DNA of 37,990 bases from the NCBI GenBank assembly GCA_964579725.1, contig CAZOHG010000034.1, forward strand, positions 1 through 37,990, in the 5' to 3' direction. The notes under the pieces are model-generated. The model was not told the origin of the DNA. It made no database searches and saw only the letters and a program-made list of their open reading frames with translations. The stretch comes from CAZOHG01 sp964579725 (GTDB lineage Bacteria > Zhuqueibacterota > JdFR-76 > BMS3Abin05). The translations under genes and the position numbers were made by a program. Of the stretch, positions 24,220 through 32,363 are shown piece after piece; within the stretch, counting starts at the first letter, position 1; every line of letters starts with the position of its first letter.

Positions 24220-24459
24220 ATGGCAGTTGACGATCGAGTGAAAGAGATCATTGTGGATCAGTTGGGAGTTGATCCGGCTCAGGTAACTGAGGACGCTCAT
24301 TTTATTGAGGATCTGGGTGCAGATTCTTTGGACACCGTGGAATTGGTCATGGCTTTTGAAGAAGAATTCGGTATTGAAATTCCCGACGAAGATGCAGAAA
24401 AGCTGACGACCGTCGGCAAAGCAATTGAATATCTGCACGAAAAATTAGGTGAAAAGTAA
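24220..24459 (+). CDS. acpP: acyl carrier protein
   Basis: This 79-residue acidic protein carries the phosphopantetheine attachment serine, Ser36, in LGADSLDTVELVM. The start at 24220 is preceded by GGAGGT at 24205-24210, nine bases away; an upstream in-frame ATG at 24169 lacks such a site and extends beyond normal ACP length. It is the last gene before a block of three hairpins, so message from here may be terminated or processed separately from fabF, which suits the high ACP levels cells need. Confidence 0.97.
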   Translation: MAVDDRVKEIIVDQLGVDPAQVTEDAHFIEDLGADSLDTVELVMAFEEEFGIEIPDEDAEKLTTVGKAIEYLHEKLGEK

Positions 24460-24513
24460 ACGATTCTTTAATCGCCGAATGACTGGATTTCTTGGGAGGA
24501 AGATGAAGGTGAC

Positions 24514-24541
24514 CGCCCTGCGGTGGCAGGGCGTGTCTTTT
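24514..24541 (+). terminator. first terminator-like hairpin after acpP
   Basis: CGCCCTGC (24514-24521) and GCAGGGCG (24526-24533) form a perfect 8-bp stem around GGTG, followed by TGTCTTTT. Confidence 0.7.
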
Positions 24542-24553
24542 GACCCTCTGCGA

Positions 24554-24590
24554 TTTTGGGGTCAGGTTCTGACCCCAAAATTGTTTTTTT
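24554..24590 (+). terminator. strong intrinsic terminator after acpP
   Basis: TTTTGGGGTCAG (24554-24565) and CTGACCCCAAAA (24569-24580) are exact complements around a GTT loop, and TTGTTTTTTT follows. This is the strongest terminator in the window and should end most transcripts from the fab operon. Confidence 0.88.
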
Positions 24591-24606
24591 AAGAAAGTTT
24601 GCCTTC

Positions 24607-24641
24607 GTTTACCCTCTGAGTAGGCGGGGGTAAGCTTTTTT
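24607..24641 (+). terminator. third hairpin with T-run before fabF
   Basis: GTTTACCC (24607-24614) pairs with GGGTAAGC (24628-24635), with one G-U pair, and TTTTTT follows directly. It is weaker than the previous one but has full terminator form. A further TTTCGC/GCGAAA stem just downstream may belong to the fabF leader. Confidence 0.6.
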
Positions 24642-24766
24642 CGCAGATCGGGGCTGCGTAAGCGAAATTCCAACGTGCGGTAAAATTCCCCCGTTCAAAA
24701 AATTTCTGTGCTAATTCCCGACGCAGAAGAAGAGCAATCTCGAACCAAGGTGGAAAGGATCGCAAT

Positions 24767-26008
24767 ATGGCAAGGCGAGTTGTGGTGACAGGTATGGGTG
24801 CCATTACGCCAATCGGTTTATCCGTCGATACATTTTGGACGGCGTTAATCGACGGCGTCAGCGGAGTGGATTACATTACCAAATACGACACCTCTGAATA
24901 TGCCACCAAATTTGCAGCCGAGGTTAAAAATTTCGATCCGAAAGAGTACATTGATCGAAAATTGGCGCGCCGAATGGACACCTTTACGCAATACGCCGTG
25001 GCAGCAGCCAAAGAAGCTGTGGATTCCTCGGGTCTGGATTTTGCGCAAGAAGACCCCTTTGGGACGGGGGTCATTGTCGGTTCGGGAATCGGCGGCATGA
25101 ACAAATTTGAAGAGGAACACCGCAAACTCATTGAATTTGGTCCCCGCCGCGTGAGCCCGTTTTTAATTCCCATGATGATTTCCAACATCACCCCCGGCTA
25201 CATCTCCATGATTTACGGTGTAAAAGGCATTAACTACGCTCCCACATCGGCCTGTGCAACCGCTGCCCACGCCGTAGGACTGGCTTTTCGGGAAATCAAA
25301 TTTGGCGGATCGGACATTGTGATTACCGGTGGCAGTGAGGCACCTCTTACCCACATGGGGGTAGCCGGTTTCAATGCCATGCACGCCATTTCCGAAGAAA
25401 ACGACAACCCTCAGAAGGCTAGCCGGCCCTTTGACGCCACACGGAACGGTTTCGTCATGGGTGAAGGGGGGGCTATTCTCATTTTGGAAGAATTGGAGCA
25501 TGCCAAAGCTCGGGGAGCGACCATCTACGCGGAAATGGTGGGTGCCGGAATGACGGCTGATGCCTACCACATTACGGCTCCAGATCCCGAAGCCGAGGGG
25601 GCCAAAAATGCCATGGTGTTAGCCATGCGCGAAGCCGGTTGGACCTCTGAAGACGTGGATTACATCAATGCCCACGGCACGTCCACGCCGCACAATGATC
25701 GTATGGAGACGTTGGCCATCAAAAAAGCTCTCGGTGATCGTGCGTACGAGGTGGCCATTAGTTCAAACAAATCCATGATCGGGCACATGTTGGGTGCCGC
25801 CGGTGCGATCGAAATTATTGCAAGTATTTTAACCATTCGGAACGGCATTGTGCCCCCGACCATTAATTACGAACACCCCGACCCCGATTGCGATCTGAAT
25901 TACACCCCAAACAAAGCCGTTCAAAAAAACGTCCGAACCGCCCTGAGTAATTCGTTCGGATTTGGGGGGCACAACGTCACATTGGCGGTACAGCGATACG
26001 AGGATTAG
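24767..26008 (+). CDS. fabF: 3-oxoacyl-ACP synthase II
   Basis: This 413-residue condensing enzyme elongates acyl-ACP with malonyl-ACP. The Cys-His-His triad is Cys163 (APTSACATAAHAVG), His303 (NAHGTSTPHND) and His340 (KSMIGHMLGAAGA). The ATG at 24767 has AAAGGA a short distance upstream. It follows three stacked terminators, so it probably has its own promoter, which I could not identify with confidence. It is followed by rnc and an acyl-CoA dehydrogenase gene. Confidence 0.97.
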   Translation: MARRVVVTGMGAITPIGLSVDTFWTALIDGVSGVDYITKYDTSEYATKFAAEVKNFDPKEYIDRKLARRMDTFTQYAVAAAKEAVDSSGLDFAQEDPFGTGVIVGSGIGGMNKFEEEHRKLIEFGPRRVSPFLIPMMISNITPGYISMIYGVKGINYAPTSACATAAHAVGLAFREIKFGGSDIVITGGSEAPLTHMGVAGFNAMHAISEENDNPQKASRPFDATRNGFVMGEGGAILILEELEHAKARGATIYAEMVGAGMTADAYHITAPDPEAEGAKNAMVLAMREAGWTSEDVDYINAHGTSTPHNDRMETLAIKKALGDRAYEVAISSNKSMIGHMLGAAGAIEIIASILTIRNGIVPPTINYEHPDPDCDLNYTPNKAVQKNVRTALSNSFGFGGHNVTLAVQRYED

Positions 26009-26097
26009 CGGGAAACAATCGGCAGTTTTGGTTGGCATTTGGGTGCAAAGCGCAGGAGATAACAGGCACAAACCAGCCTTGAAAACGTGTGCGATCG

Positions 26098-26844
26098 ATG
26101 AAATTTTCTCTTTCTAAAATATTAAAATACCGGGGACAAGAACCGAAAGAGGAAAAATCGGAGGATTTTATTCCCCTCTACCGTGCGCTTCACTATCATT
26201 TTCAAAATCCCGAACTGTTGCGTCAGGCACTCAAACACCGCTCGTTTGTGGGCAACCAGCATTCCCACGTCCAGTCTAACGAGCGCCTTGAATTTTTGGG
26301 GGATGCTATTTTAGGGCTGATTGTGACGGAAACTCTGTACAAACGCTTTCCAAATCGCCCGGAAGGCTACCTGACCGAGGTAAAGAGTCTGGTCGTAAGC
26401 CGGAAAATTCTGACCCGTGTGGCGCGCAAAGTGCACTTGGGAGCCGCTCTGTATTTGGGAGGCGGTGAGGAAAAGTCCGGCGGGCGCGATCGTCCTTCCA
26501 TTATTTCGGATGCCATGGAAGCCGTCTTCGGAGCAATCTATTTGGACGGTGGGTACGAAGCCGCCAAACGGGTCATTGAGCTGCTGATTCTCCGCGATTT
26601 GGATTCGATTTTACAACGGGATTTTAATAAGAATTACAAAAGTCAGCTCCTGGAATACGCGCAGGCTCGGGGGTTGGGGACGCCCGACTACATTGTCGAA
26701 AAAGAATCGGGGCCCGAGCACGACAAAGTGTTTGACATCGCCGTGCAAATTCAGGGCAAGGTGTGGGGGCACGGCAAAGGGAAGAGCAAAAAGCAGGCCG
26801 AACAACACGCTGCGAAGGATGCGTTGGTCAAAATAAATCATTAA
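26098..26844 (+). CDS. rnc: ribonuclease III
   Basis: This enzyme of 248 residues (251 if GTG at 26089 is used) cleaves double-stranded RNA during rRNA and mRNA processing. The signature NERLEFLGD at 61-69 holds catalytic acids, a second acidic site is ISDAMEAVFGAIYLDGG, and the last ~70 residues form a double-stranded-RNA-binding domain (NYKSQLLEYAQARG to KKQAEQHAAKDAL). Neither start has a good ribosome binding site; ATG was preferred. fabF-rnc order is common among bacteria with acpP-fabF-rnc clusters. Confidence 0.96.
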   Translation: MKFSLSKILKYRGQEPKEEKSEDFIPLYRALHYHFQNPELLRQALKHRSFVGNQHSHVQSNERLEFLGDAILGLIVTETLYKRFPNRPEGYLTEVKSLVVSRKILTRVARKVHLGAALYLGGGEEKSGGRDRPSIISDAMEAVFGAIYLDGGYEAAKRVIELLILRDLDSILQRDFNKNYKSQLLEYAQARGLGTPDYIVEKESGPEHDKVFDIAVQIQGKVWGHGKGKSKKQAEQHAAKDALVKINH

Positions 26845-26861
26845 TGTAGGGAGGTTTTTTC

Positions 26862-28022
26862 ATGGAGTATTTTTTAACCGAAGAACAAAAAATGCTGAAA
26901 GAGCTGGCGCACAAAGTGGCGGAAGAGAAAATTCGGCCCGTTGCGGCCGAGTACGACCGTGAAGGCAAATTCCCCTGGGAAATTGTGGACGAATTTCGAA
27001 AATCAGGATTTTTCGGTTCTTTTATTCCGGAAGAATACGGGGGCTTTGGTGGGGGCATCATGGATTTGGTTATTTTGGTGGAAGAATTGTCCCGAGCCTG
27101 TGGAGGCATTTCTCTGGCGCTGGCCGCTACGGCATTGGGTGCCTACCCCATTATTTTGGCCGGAACGGAAGAGCAAAAGAAAAAATATTTGCCCGATCTT
27201 GCAGAAGGCAAGTACCTTGCGGCGTACTGCCTTACGGAGCCGGGAGCTGGTTCGGATGCGGGTTCCATTAAAACCCGCGCGGTCAAGGACGGCGATTCTT
27301 ACATTTTAAACGGAACCAAACATTTTATTACCAATGGTGGTGTTGCCGGATTGTACACCGTGTTTGCCAGCACGAATCCGTCGCGGGGCATGCGAGGGAT
27401 TTCCGCATTCATTGTGGAAGACGGAACTCCCGGCCTCAAATTCGGGAAAAAAGAGGACAAATTGGGCATCCGGGCTTCCGCCACAAGTGAAGTGATTTTT
27501 GAGGATTGTCGTGTTCCGGCCGAAAATCTCCTCGGAAAAGAAGGGCGTGGGTTCCGTGTTGCGATGGACACCTTCGACCGCACCCGTCCCGGGGTAGCGG
27601 CACAGGCGTTGGGAATTGCTCAGGGCGCTCTGGAATTGGCCGTCCAGTACACCAAAGAACGGCACCAATTTGGGGTTCCGATTTCGACGTTTGAAGGTAT
27701 TCAATTTAAATTGGCCGATATGGCCACGCGTGTGGAGGCGGCCCGGGGCCTGGTGTACAATATCGCACGAACGGTGGACGAAGGCAAACAGCGGGACGTG
27801 TCGCGCGATTCCGCAATGGCCAAGTTGTTTGCATCGGACACGGCCATGTACGTAACGACCGAAGCCGTGCAGCTTTTTGGCGGGTACGGCTACATGAAGG
27901 ACTACCCCATTGAAAAATATTTTCGGGACGCCAAAATTACCCAAATTTACGAGGGTACCAATGAAATCCAGCGTTTGGTCATTGGTCGCGATGTGGTCAA
28001 ACGCGGTGTGTACCAGGCCTAA
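26862..28022 (+). CDS. acyl-CoA dehydrogenase (short-chain/butyryl type)
   Basis: This 386-residue flavoprotein has the full acyl-CoA dehydrogenase layout: an N-terminal helical domain, the middle domain with YCLTEPGAGSDAGS and FITNGG, and the C-terminal domain with the catalytic base Glu364 in QIYEGTNEIQRLVIGRDV. That placement is as in butyryl/short-chain enzymes. It would introduce a trans-2,3 double bond in acyl-CoA and pass electrons to ETF. GGGAGG at 26849-26854 precedes the ATG, which follows rnc by 17 bases, so it is cotranscribed with fabF-rnc. No etfAB, thiolase or enoyl hydratase is nearby. A strong terminator follows. Confidence 0.93.
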   Translation: MEYFLTEEQKMLKELAHKVAEEKIRPVAAEYDREGKFPWEIVDEFRKSGFFGSFIPEEYGGFGGGIMDLVILVEELSRACGGISLALAATALGAYPIILAGTEEQKKKYLPDLAEGKYLAAYCLTEPGAGSDAGSIKTRAVKDGDSYILNGTKHFITNGGVAGLYTVFASTNPSRGMRGISAFIVEDGTPGLKFGKKEDKLGIRASATSEVIFEDCRVPAENLLGKEGRGFRVAMDTFDRTRPGVAAQALGIAQGALELAVQYTKERHQFGVPISTFEGIQFKLADMATRVEAARGLVYNIARTVDEGKQRDVSRDSAMAKLFASDTAMYVTTEAVQLFGGYGYMKDYPIEKYFRDAKITQIYEGTNEIQRLVIGRDVVKRGVYQA

Positions 28023-28052
28023 ATTTTCTGTTCGCCGACTTTTCATTAAAGG

Positions 28053-28084
28053 AATCCCCTTTTCTCTGGAGAAGGGGATTTTTT
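28053..28084 (+). terminator. intrinsic terminator after the acyl-CoA dehydrogenase
   Basis: AATCCCCTT (28053-28061) pairs with AAGGGGATT (28072-28080), with CTC/GAG inside, and runs into TTTTTTAT. It ends the fabF-rnc-dehydrogenase transcript. Confidence 0.82.
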
Positions 28085-28107
28085 ATTGGGGTACAAGGAT
28101 GCTGTGG

Positions 28108-28326
28108 GTAGTGTCAAAAGTTGTATGAAAAAACAAATCACAATATCCTGTTTTCATGTAGGTTGTGTCCCTAAAATGGGGGGAGGAAATCAGATTGCCC
28201 ACCAAAGGGAAGTTGTTTTCTTCCCTCCTACACCGCAACCCCTTGTTTTGGTGAGGGTTGCGGCTCCGAAGGGAAGAAAACGAAAAGCAACTTACAGGTA
28301 AAAAGATCAAAAACTTTTGACACTAC
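28108..28326. mobile_element. MITE-like element, 219 bp, no transposase
   Basis: GTAGTGTCAAAAGTT at 28108-28122 and its exact reverse complement at 28312-28326 form 15-bp terminal inverted repeats. TGCTGTGG occurs at 28100-28107, touching the left end, and again at 28329-28336, two bases beyond the right end; this looks like an 8-bp target duplication. The inside has no credible gene but contains a long hairpin. Size, ends and duplication length fit a non-autonomous derivative of a transposon such as the IS256 (Mutator) group, which makes 8-9 bp duplications; the family link is inference. No related transposase is in the window. Confidence 0.65.
28210..28293. repeat. long interrupted hairpin inside the MITE-like element
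   Basis: AAGTTG (28210-28215) and TTTTCTTCCCT (28216-28226) on the left match CAACTT (28288-28293) and AGGGAAGAAAA (28270-28280) on the right as complements, with seven extra bases on the right arm. At the tip CCGCAACCC (28233-28241) pairs with GGGTTGCGG (28255-28263). Confidence 0.6.
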
Positions 28327-28336
28327 GTTGCTGTGG

Positions 28337-28692
28337 CAAAAGGGCCAAAAATGAGATTGGCGATTGAACTTGAAAATTGCTTCGAACCCAGGCCCTGAAG
28401 GGGCAAAGCGGGCCAGTCCAGAGCAACGCCCCCGGAAAATGGACAATCGGTAATCAAAAATCCCCCTTCAAAAGCGGAAGCGGCTCATTTCGCAATTCCA
28501 AAGGCCTATTCATAAACGGACAAAACTCTGGGTTGAATTCCCCCCATTTCCTGTTTATATTTAATTGCTAATTGTTTTTGAATTATTCGTGTTAAATGGA
28601 GCAAGACATTCCAAGCTCCTTCGGTTTTGGGGCGAGAGAAATCGGGTTCCGGCCTTTGATTAGGCAAGTTCTTCTATTTTTGGAGTTCTTTC
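28337..28692. other. gene-free stretch before the HEAT-repeat gene
   Basis: No gene is supported. Base composition shifts from mixed to A/T-rich toward 28560. Short inverted repeats (GGCCC/GGGCC near 28390-28415 and GGAGC/GCTCC near 28597-28619) are seen, but no terminator or clear promoter. It must contain the promoter of the HEAT-repeat/yigZ/corC group. Confidence 0.4.
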
Positions 28693-29568
28693 GTGAGCAA
28701 AAAGAAATCGAGAATTTTGGATTTCAAAGAAGCCAACCGCACGCGCCAGATTGAATATTATTTGGACGATTTGGAAGCCTCCGTGCGCGAAGGCGATTAC
28801 GTGAGTCTGGATGAGGTGGTTGAGCTGTTGGTGGCCAAAATGACCTGGTCTATTCCCCGAATTATTTTGCGATTGCAAAAATATCTGGTTTTGGGGGAAG
28901 AGCGGTTCGTCAATGCCTACAGAGACGTGCTGGTTCAAATCGGACGTCCGGCTCTCTCAGATTTAAAAAATGCGGCCGCACGACAGCCCAATTGGGCTAT
29001 CTACCCGGACATCGCAGCCGAGATTTTTATTAGCGAGATGATTGACAATTATTTTGCCTGGCGTGAACACCACATTAAAGAAGACGCCTACCATGTGTAC
29101 CAATCGGCTCTTGTGGAAGAATTGGTTCGTCTGGGAACGCCCGTGGTGCCCCAGCTTGTGCGAAATCTCATGAACGTCAATATTCGGGAATATATTATTT
29201 TGGCTCTGGGGAAAATCGGGGACAAACGCGCTACGGCTATTTTGACCACTTTCTTGCGGGAAATCCAGCTCTTTTCCTACAAACAGCACAAGTCTCTTGC
29301 CCGACAAGTCGTGCGTGCGCTCGGTGAAATCGGAGACCGGCGTGCTGTCCGTCCCCTTGCCGAATTTTTGGGCACCGACTCTCTTGTGGGAAAGGAAGAA
29401 GCTGCCCGGGCAATCGAGAAGATTTTGGGGCAAAATTTTGGAAAGTTCGATTCCTTCGGCACAAATAAACGCAGTTGGCGGACGTACCAGCGCCGGATTT
29501 TGGAATACTTGACGGCCGAAAATGCGGCTGCTCCTCCGATGAAATTAATCCGCGGCACCCTGTCCTGA
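28693..29568 (+). CDS. HEAT-repeat protein
   Basis: This 291-residue protein is largely helical, with at least two clear HEAT/PBS-lyase-type repeats: IREYIILALGKIGDKRATAIL and LARQVVRALGEIGDRRAVRPL, followed by a partial copy. No signal peptide or membrane helix is seen, so it is probably a cytoplasmic scaffold or adaptor. The start is GTG at 28693, with GGAG at 28682-28685 seven bases away. It leads a run with yigZ and a CorC-family gene, but nothing in the sequence fixes a partner. I do not recognise a specific named family. Confidence 0.72.
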   Translation: MSKKKSRILDFKEANRTRQIEYYLDDLEASVREGDYVSLDEVVELLVAKMTWSIPRIILRLQKYLVLGEERFVNAYRDVLVQIGRPALSDLKNAAARQPNWAIYPDIAAEIFISEMIDNYFAWREHHIKEDAYHVYQSALVEELVRLGTPVVPQLVRNLMNVNIREYIILALGKIGDKRATAILTTFLREIQLFSYKQHKSLARQVVRALGEIGDRRAVRPLAEFLGTDSLVGKEEAARAIEKILGQNFGKFDSFGTNKRSWRTYQRRILEYLTAENAAAPPMKLIRGTLS

Positions 29569-29580
29569 AAATCACCCGAG

Positions 29581-30207
29581 ATGAACGAATCGACCTCCGA
29601 CACCTATCGCACCCTTCAAACTGCTTCGCACGCGGAAATCAAAGTGAAAGGTTCGCGCTTTCTTGCGACCGCTTGCCCCGTTCAAACCCGTGCAGAAGCT
29701 GAAGCGGAATTGGCACGAATTTCACGTCGATTTCACGACGCTACGCACAATTGTTTTGCCTACCAAGTTGGCGTACACAAGGCCATTTACCGCAGCAGCG
29801 ACGCCGGAGAGCCCGCAGGTACAGCCGGGCAACCGATTTTAAAGGTGATTCAGGGGGCTGGACTGACGAATATTTTGGTGGTTGTGACGCGCTATTTTGG
29901 CGGGACGAAGTTGGGCATCGGGGGGCTTATTAAAGCCTACACCCAGGCCACTCAGGCGGCGCTGGCAGCAGCAAAAATTGTGGAAATTCCGATTTTGAAG
30001 CGGCTGCGGGTACAAACCGCTTACGAACACGTTCCACGCGTCATGCGGGTCATCGGGAGCACGGGTGCACAGGTGGTCGATTCACAGTACGGAGAAACCG
30101 TTCGCCTAACTCTGGATGTGCCGGTTCAGCGAACGGAAACCTTGAAAAACGCGCTGATTAATGGGACGTCAGGCCAGGCCAAAATAGAGGATGTCGAGCA
30201 GCCATGA
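29581..30207 (+). CDS. YigZ/IMPACT family protein
   Basis: This 208-residue protein has the IMPACT N-terminal domain signature: GEPAGTAGQPIL followed by VVVTRYFGGTKLGIGGLI. The C-terminal ~75 residues form the smaller ferredoxin-like domain common in bacterial YigZ. In eukaryotes IMPACT regulates the kinase GCN2; in bacteria a link to ribosomes or nucleic acid has been suggested but not settled. The ATG at 29581 lacks a strong ribosome binding site. Its stop overlaps the start of the corC-like gene (ATGA), so they are coupled. Confidence 0.92.
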   Translation: MNESTSDTYRTLQTASHAEIKVKGSRFLATACPVQTRAEAEAELARISRRFHDATHNCFAYQVGVHKAIYRSSDAGEPAGTAGQPILKVIQGAGLTNILVVVTRYFGGTKLGIGGLIKAYTQATQAALAAAKIVEIPILKRLRVQTAYEHVPRVMRVIGSTGAQVVDSQYGETVRLTLDVPVQRTETLKNALINGTSGQAKIEDVEQP

Positions 30208-31421
30208 CGCAGATTTTGCTTCTTATTTTAGCCGTGCTTTTGTGCGCCTTTTTTTCCGGTTCCGAAACCGCTTTTGTAAGCACGACCCTTTATGAAACGG
30301 AGATCTGGCTGAAACGCCGCCGTTTGGGTGCGACGGCAGCTCACCGTTTTGTGCAACATCCCGAAACCCTGTTGGTGACGATTTTGGTTGGCAACAATGT
30401 GGCTATTGTGGCATTTTCTTCCACCATTACCTACTATCTTCAGAACTACGTAAATGATTTTCTAATTCTTTTGATGAATTCCGCTATTATTCTTATTTTC
30501 GCGGAAATCCTTCCCAAAACCATTTTGCGCGAAAAATCCCACCAGACCGTTCGTTTTTTGGCCATTCCCATGGTCGTTTTTTACATTCTCATGTACCCGA
30601 TCATCTGGACGGTGAACCTTTTTTCGAAAATCCTGCTTTCTCTTCTTCAAACCGATCCACAAAAAATGGACCAATTTTTCAGCCGCCGCGATATTGAAAT
30701 TCTGATTCGAGAAGGAACGGGGAACGGATTGGTAGAAGAGTCGGAGCAAAAAATCATTACCCGTCTGTTTCACCTTTCCGAACTGAAAGTGCGGGAAATT
30801 ATGGTGCCTCGTACAGAGATCGTGTATTTGAGAATTTCCGACAGCATTTCGGAGGTGACCCGCAAAATCGAGGAGTTCCGATTTTCACGCTACCCCGTCA
30901 TTCGAAAACGATTGGACGACGTGGCCGGGGCGGTTTTCGCCAAAGATTTGCTCAAAAAACCGGCCACGCTTCAGGAAATCCTCCGCCCCGTTTTATTTGT
31001 GCCCGAGAGCAAACTGTGTTTGGACATGCTGCGAGAGTTTCGGCAAAGGAAAATGAGCCTTGCTATTGTTGTTGACGAATACGGCGGGACCTCGGGTCTC
31101 ATTACCCTTGAGGATATTGTAGAGGAATTGTTCGGGGAAATTCGAGACGAATACGACCGCGAATTGCCCTTTTTTAAACGTGTGGCAAAGGATACCGTTA
31201 TTGCCAGCGGCCGTGCCGAAATTCACGATTTGAATCGGGACCTGGGCTGGCATTTGCCCGAGGGGAATTACGAAACCGTCGGTGGACTCATTATTGAGCG
31301 AGAGGGACGGATTCCGGCACCGGGAGAAATGGTTCGCGTGAACGGTTTTCGCATTCAAATTGTAAAGGCTTCCCCCAAAAAAATCCAAGTGGTGAAAATT
31401 CAGTTGGTCGAGGCATCGTAG
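30204..31421 (+). CDS. CNNM/CorC-family (HlyC-like) membrane protein
   Basis: This 405-residue protein has an N-terminal CNNM (DUF21) membrane domain with three or four helices (1-150; starts LLLILAVLLCAFFSGSETAF). Two CBS domains follow (about 195-310: VREIMVPRTEIVYL, MSLAIVVDEYGGTSGLITLEDIVEELFGEI), then a CorC/HlyC C-terminal domain. Family members are implicated in Mg2+ or Co2+ export and resistance; similar proteins in Bacteroidota are called GldE. The old name hemolysin is misleading. It overlaps yigZ by four bases. CBS domains often bind adenine nucleotides, suggesting energy-linked control. Confidence 0.92.
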   Translation: MTQILLLILAVLLCAFFSGSETAFVSTTLYETEIWLKRRRLGATAAHRFVQHPETLLVTILVGNNVAIVAFSSTITYYLQNYVNDFLILLMNSAIILIFAEILPKTILREKSHQTVRFLAIPMVVFYILMYPIIWTVNLFSKILLSLLQTDPQKMDQFFSRRDIEILIREGTGNGLVEESEQKIITRLFHLSELKVREIMVPRTEIVYLRISDSISEVTRKIEEFRFSRYPVIRKRLDDVAGAVFAKDLLKKPATLQEILRPVLFVPESKLCLDMLREFRQRKMSLAIVVDEYGGTSGLITLEDIVEELFGEIRDEYDRELPFFKRVAKDTVIASGRAEIHDLNRDLGWHLPEGNYETVGGLIIEREGRIPAPGEMVRVNGFRIQIVKASPKKIQVVKIQLVEAS

Positions 31422-31495
31422 AAAGCGCCTGGACACGGGTTCGGCTTTTGTAGAAATCGGCCCACACTTCGCGGCAAATTTACTGCGAAATAGAC

Positions 31496-31524
31496 TTGAA
31501 AATGACAGATTTATTTTTTATAAT
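31496..31524 (+). promoter_or_regulatory. strong promoter of the bifunctional nuclease gene
   Basis: TTGAAA (31496-31501) and a perfect TATAAT (31519-31524) are exactly 17 bases apart, the best sigma-70-type promoter in the window. Transcription should begin near 31531, giving a leader of about 36 bases that includes AAGGAGG. Confidence 0.82.
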
Positions 31525-31566
31525 TAAGTACAAAATAGGTGGTTTTTCGGAGTTTAAGGAGGAAAC

Positions 31567-32121
31567 ATGATTGTCCCTGTGCGGGTAGAGAAAGTCACGC
31601 TCGACACCTCCACCAATCGGTTTGTTGTGATTTTGCGGGACGGCACCCACAAGCGGTGGCTGCCCATTGTTGTGGGGTCGGCGGAAGCACAGGCAATCGC
31701 CCTTCAATTGGAAAATATTTCGCCGCCTCGTCCGCTTACGCACGACCTCATGCAAAATCTGCTGGAAATTATTGGCATTCACGTGTCTCGTATTGTGGTC
31801 AATGATTTGCGCGAAAATACCTACTACGCTGTCATTAGCCTCCGTGGGGACGGATTTGACCGTGAAGTGGACGCACGACCCAGCGATGCCATCGCGTTGG
31901 CCCTGCGCATGCACGCACCCATTTTTGTGGATGAAGAGGTCATGCAAAAAGCCAGTATTGCCGAAACCACCTCTCCGGAAGAACCCGATTCGCACCTCTC
32001 GCGGCTCGAACAATTGAATCTGGAACTTCAACGTGCCGTGAGCGAAGAGCGGTTTGAGGATGCCGCCCGAATTCGAGATGAGATTAAAGAGCTGACCAAA
32101 AATCAGGACAAAGAGTCCTGA
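31567..32121 (+). CDS. bifunctional nuclease family protein with UVR motif
   Basis: This 184-residue protein has a DUF151/bifunctional nuclease domain (1-135; WLPIVVGSAEAQAIALQLE, RPLTHDLMQNLLEIIG, DARPSDAIALALRMHAPIFV). A C-terminal UVR-like helical hairpin follows (LELQRAVSEERFEDAARIRDE), as found in UvrB/UvrC and McsA. Relatives act on DNA and RNA in vitro or affect stress resistance; the exact role here is unknown. AAGGAGG at 31556-31562 precedes the ATG. It is a single-gene unit between a strong promoter and a terminator. Confidence 0.93.
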   Translation: MIVPVRVEKVTLDTSTNRFVVILRDGTHKRWLPIVVGSAEAQAIALQLENISPPRPLTHDLMQNLLEIIGIHVSRIVVNDLRENTYYAVISLRGDGFDREVDARPSDAIALALRMHAPIFVDEEVMQKASIAETTSPEEPDSHLSRLEQLNLELQRAVSEERFEDAARIRDEIKELTKNQDKES

Positions 32122-32174
32122 GCCCTGGTGGATTGTTTTGCCGGTAGAAAAAATACTTGATTTTCAGGGTGATT

Positions 32175-32207
32175 AAACCTTCAGCCAAAAACTGGAGGTT
32201 TTGTTTT
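32175..32207 (+). terminator. intrinsic terminator of the nuclease gene
   Basis: AAACCTTCAG (32175-32184) pairs with CTGGAGGTTT (32192-32201), with one T-G pair, around a seven-base loop, followed by TTGTTTTATT. Confidence 0.72.
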
Positions 32208-32363
32208 ATTTGGAAAGGAAAGAGTTTTCCCTGCGGAAACCGCCCGTTTGCCCTGTTTTTGGGAGGAAGAACACAATCGAGCGCCAAGCCAAGGATGTTT
32301 CCATTTGGTGTACGATTTTTTTGACAAGTGGCTGAAATTCTTGACCCGTCAATTGGAGCGAAA

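Noticed and set aside
28086..28301. Small frames within the MITE-like element as genes
   Set aside because: They cross hairpin arms, lack good start signals and encode no recognisable product.
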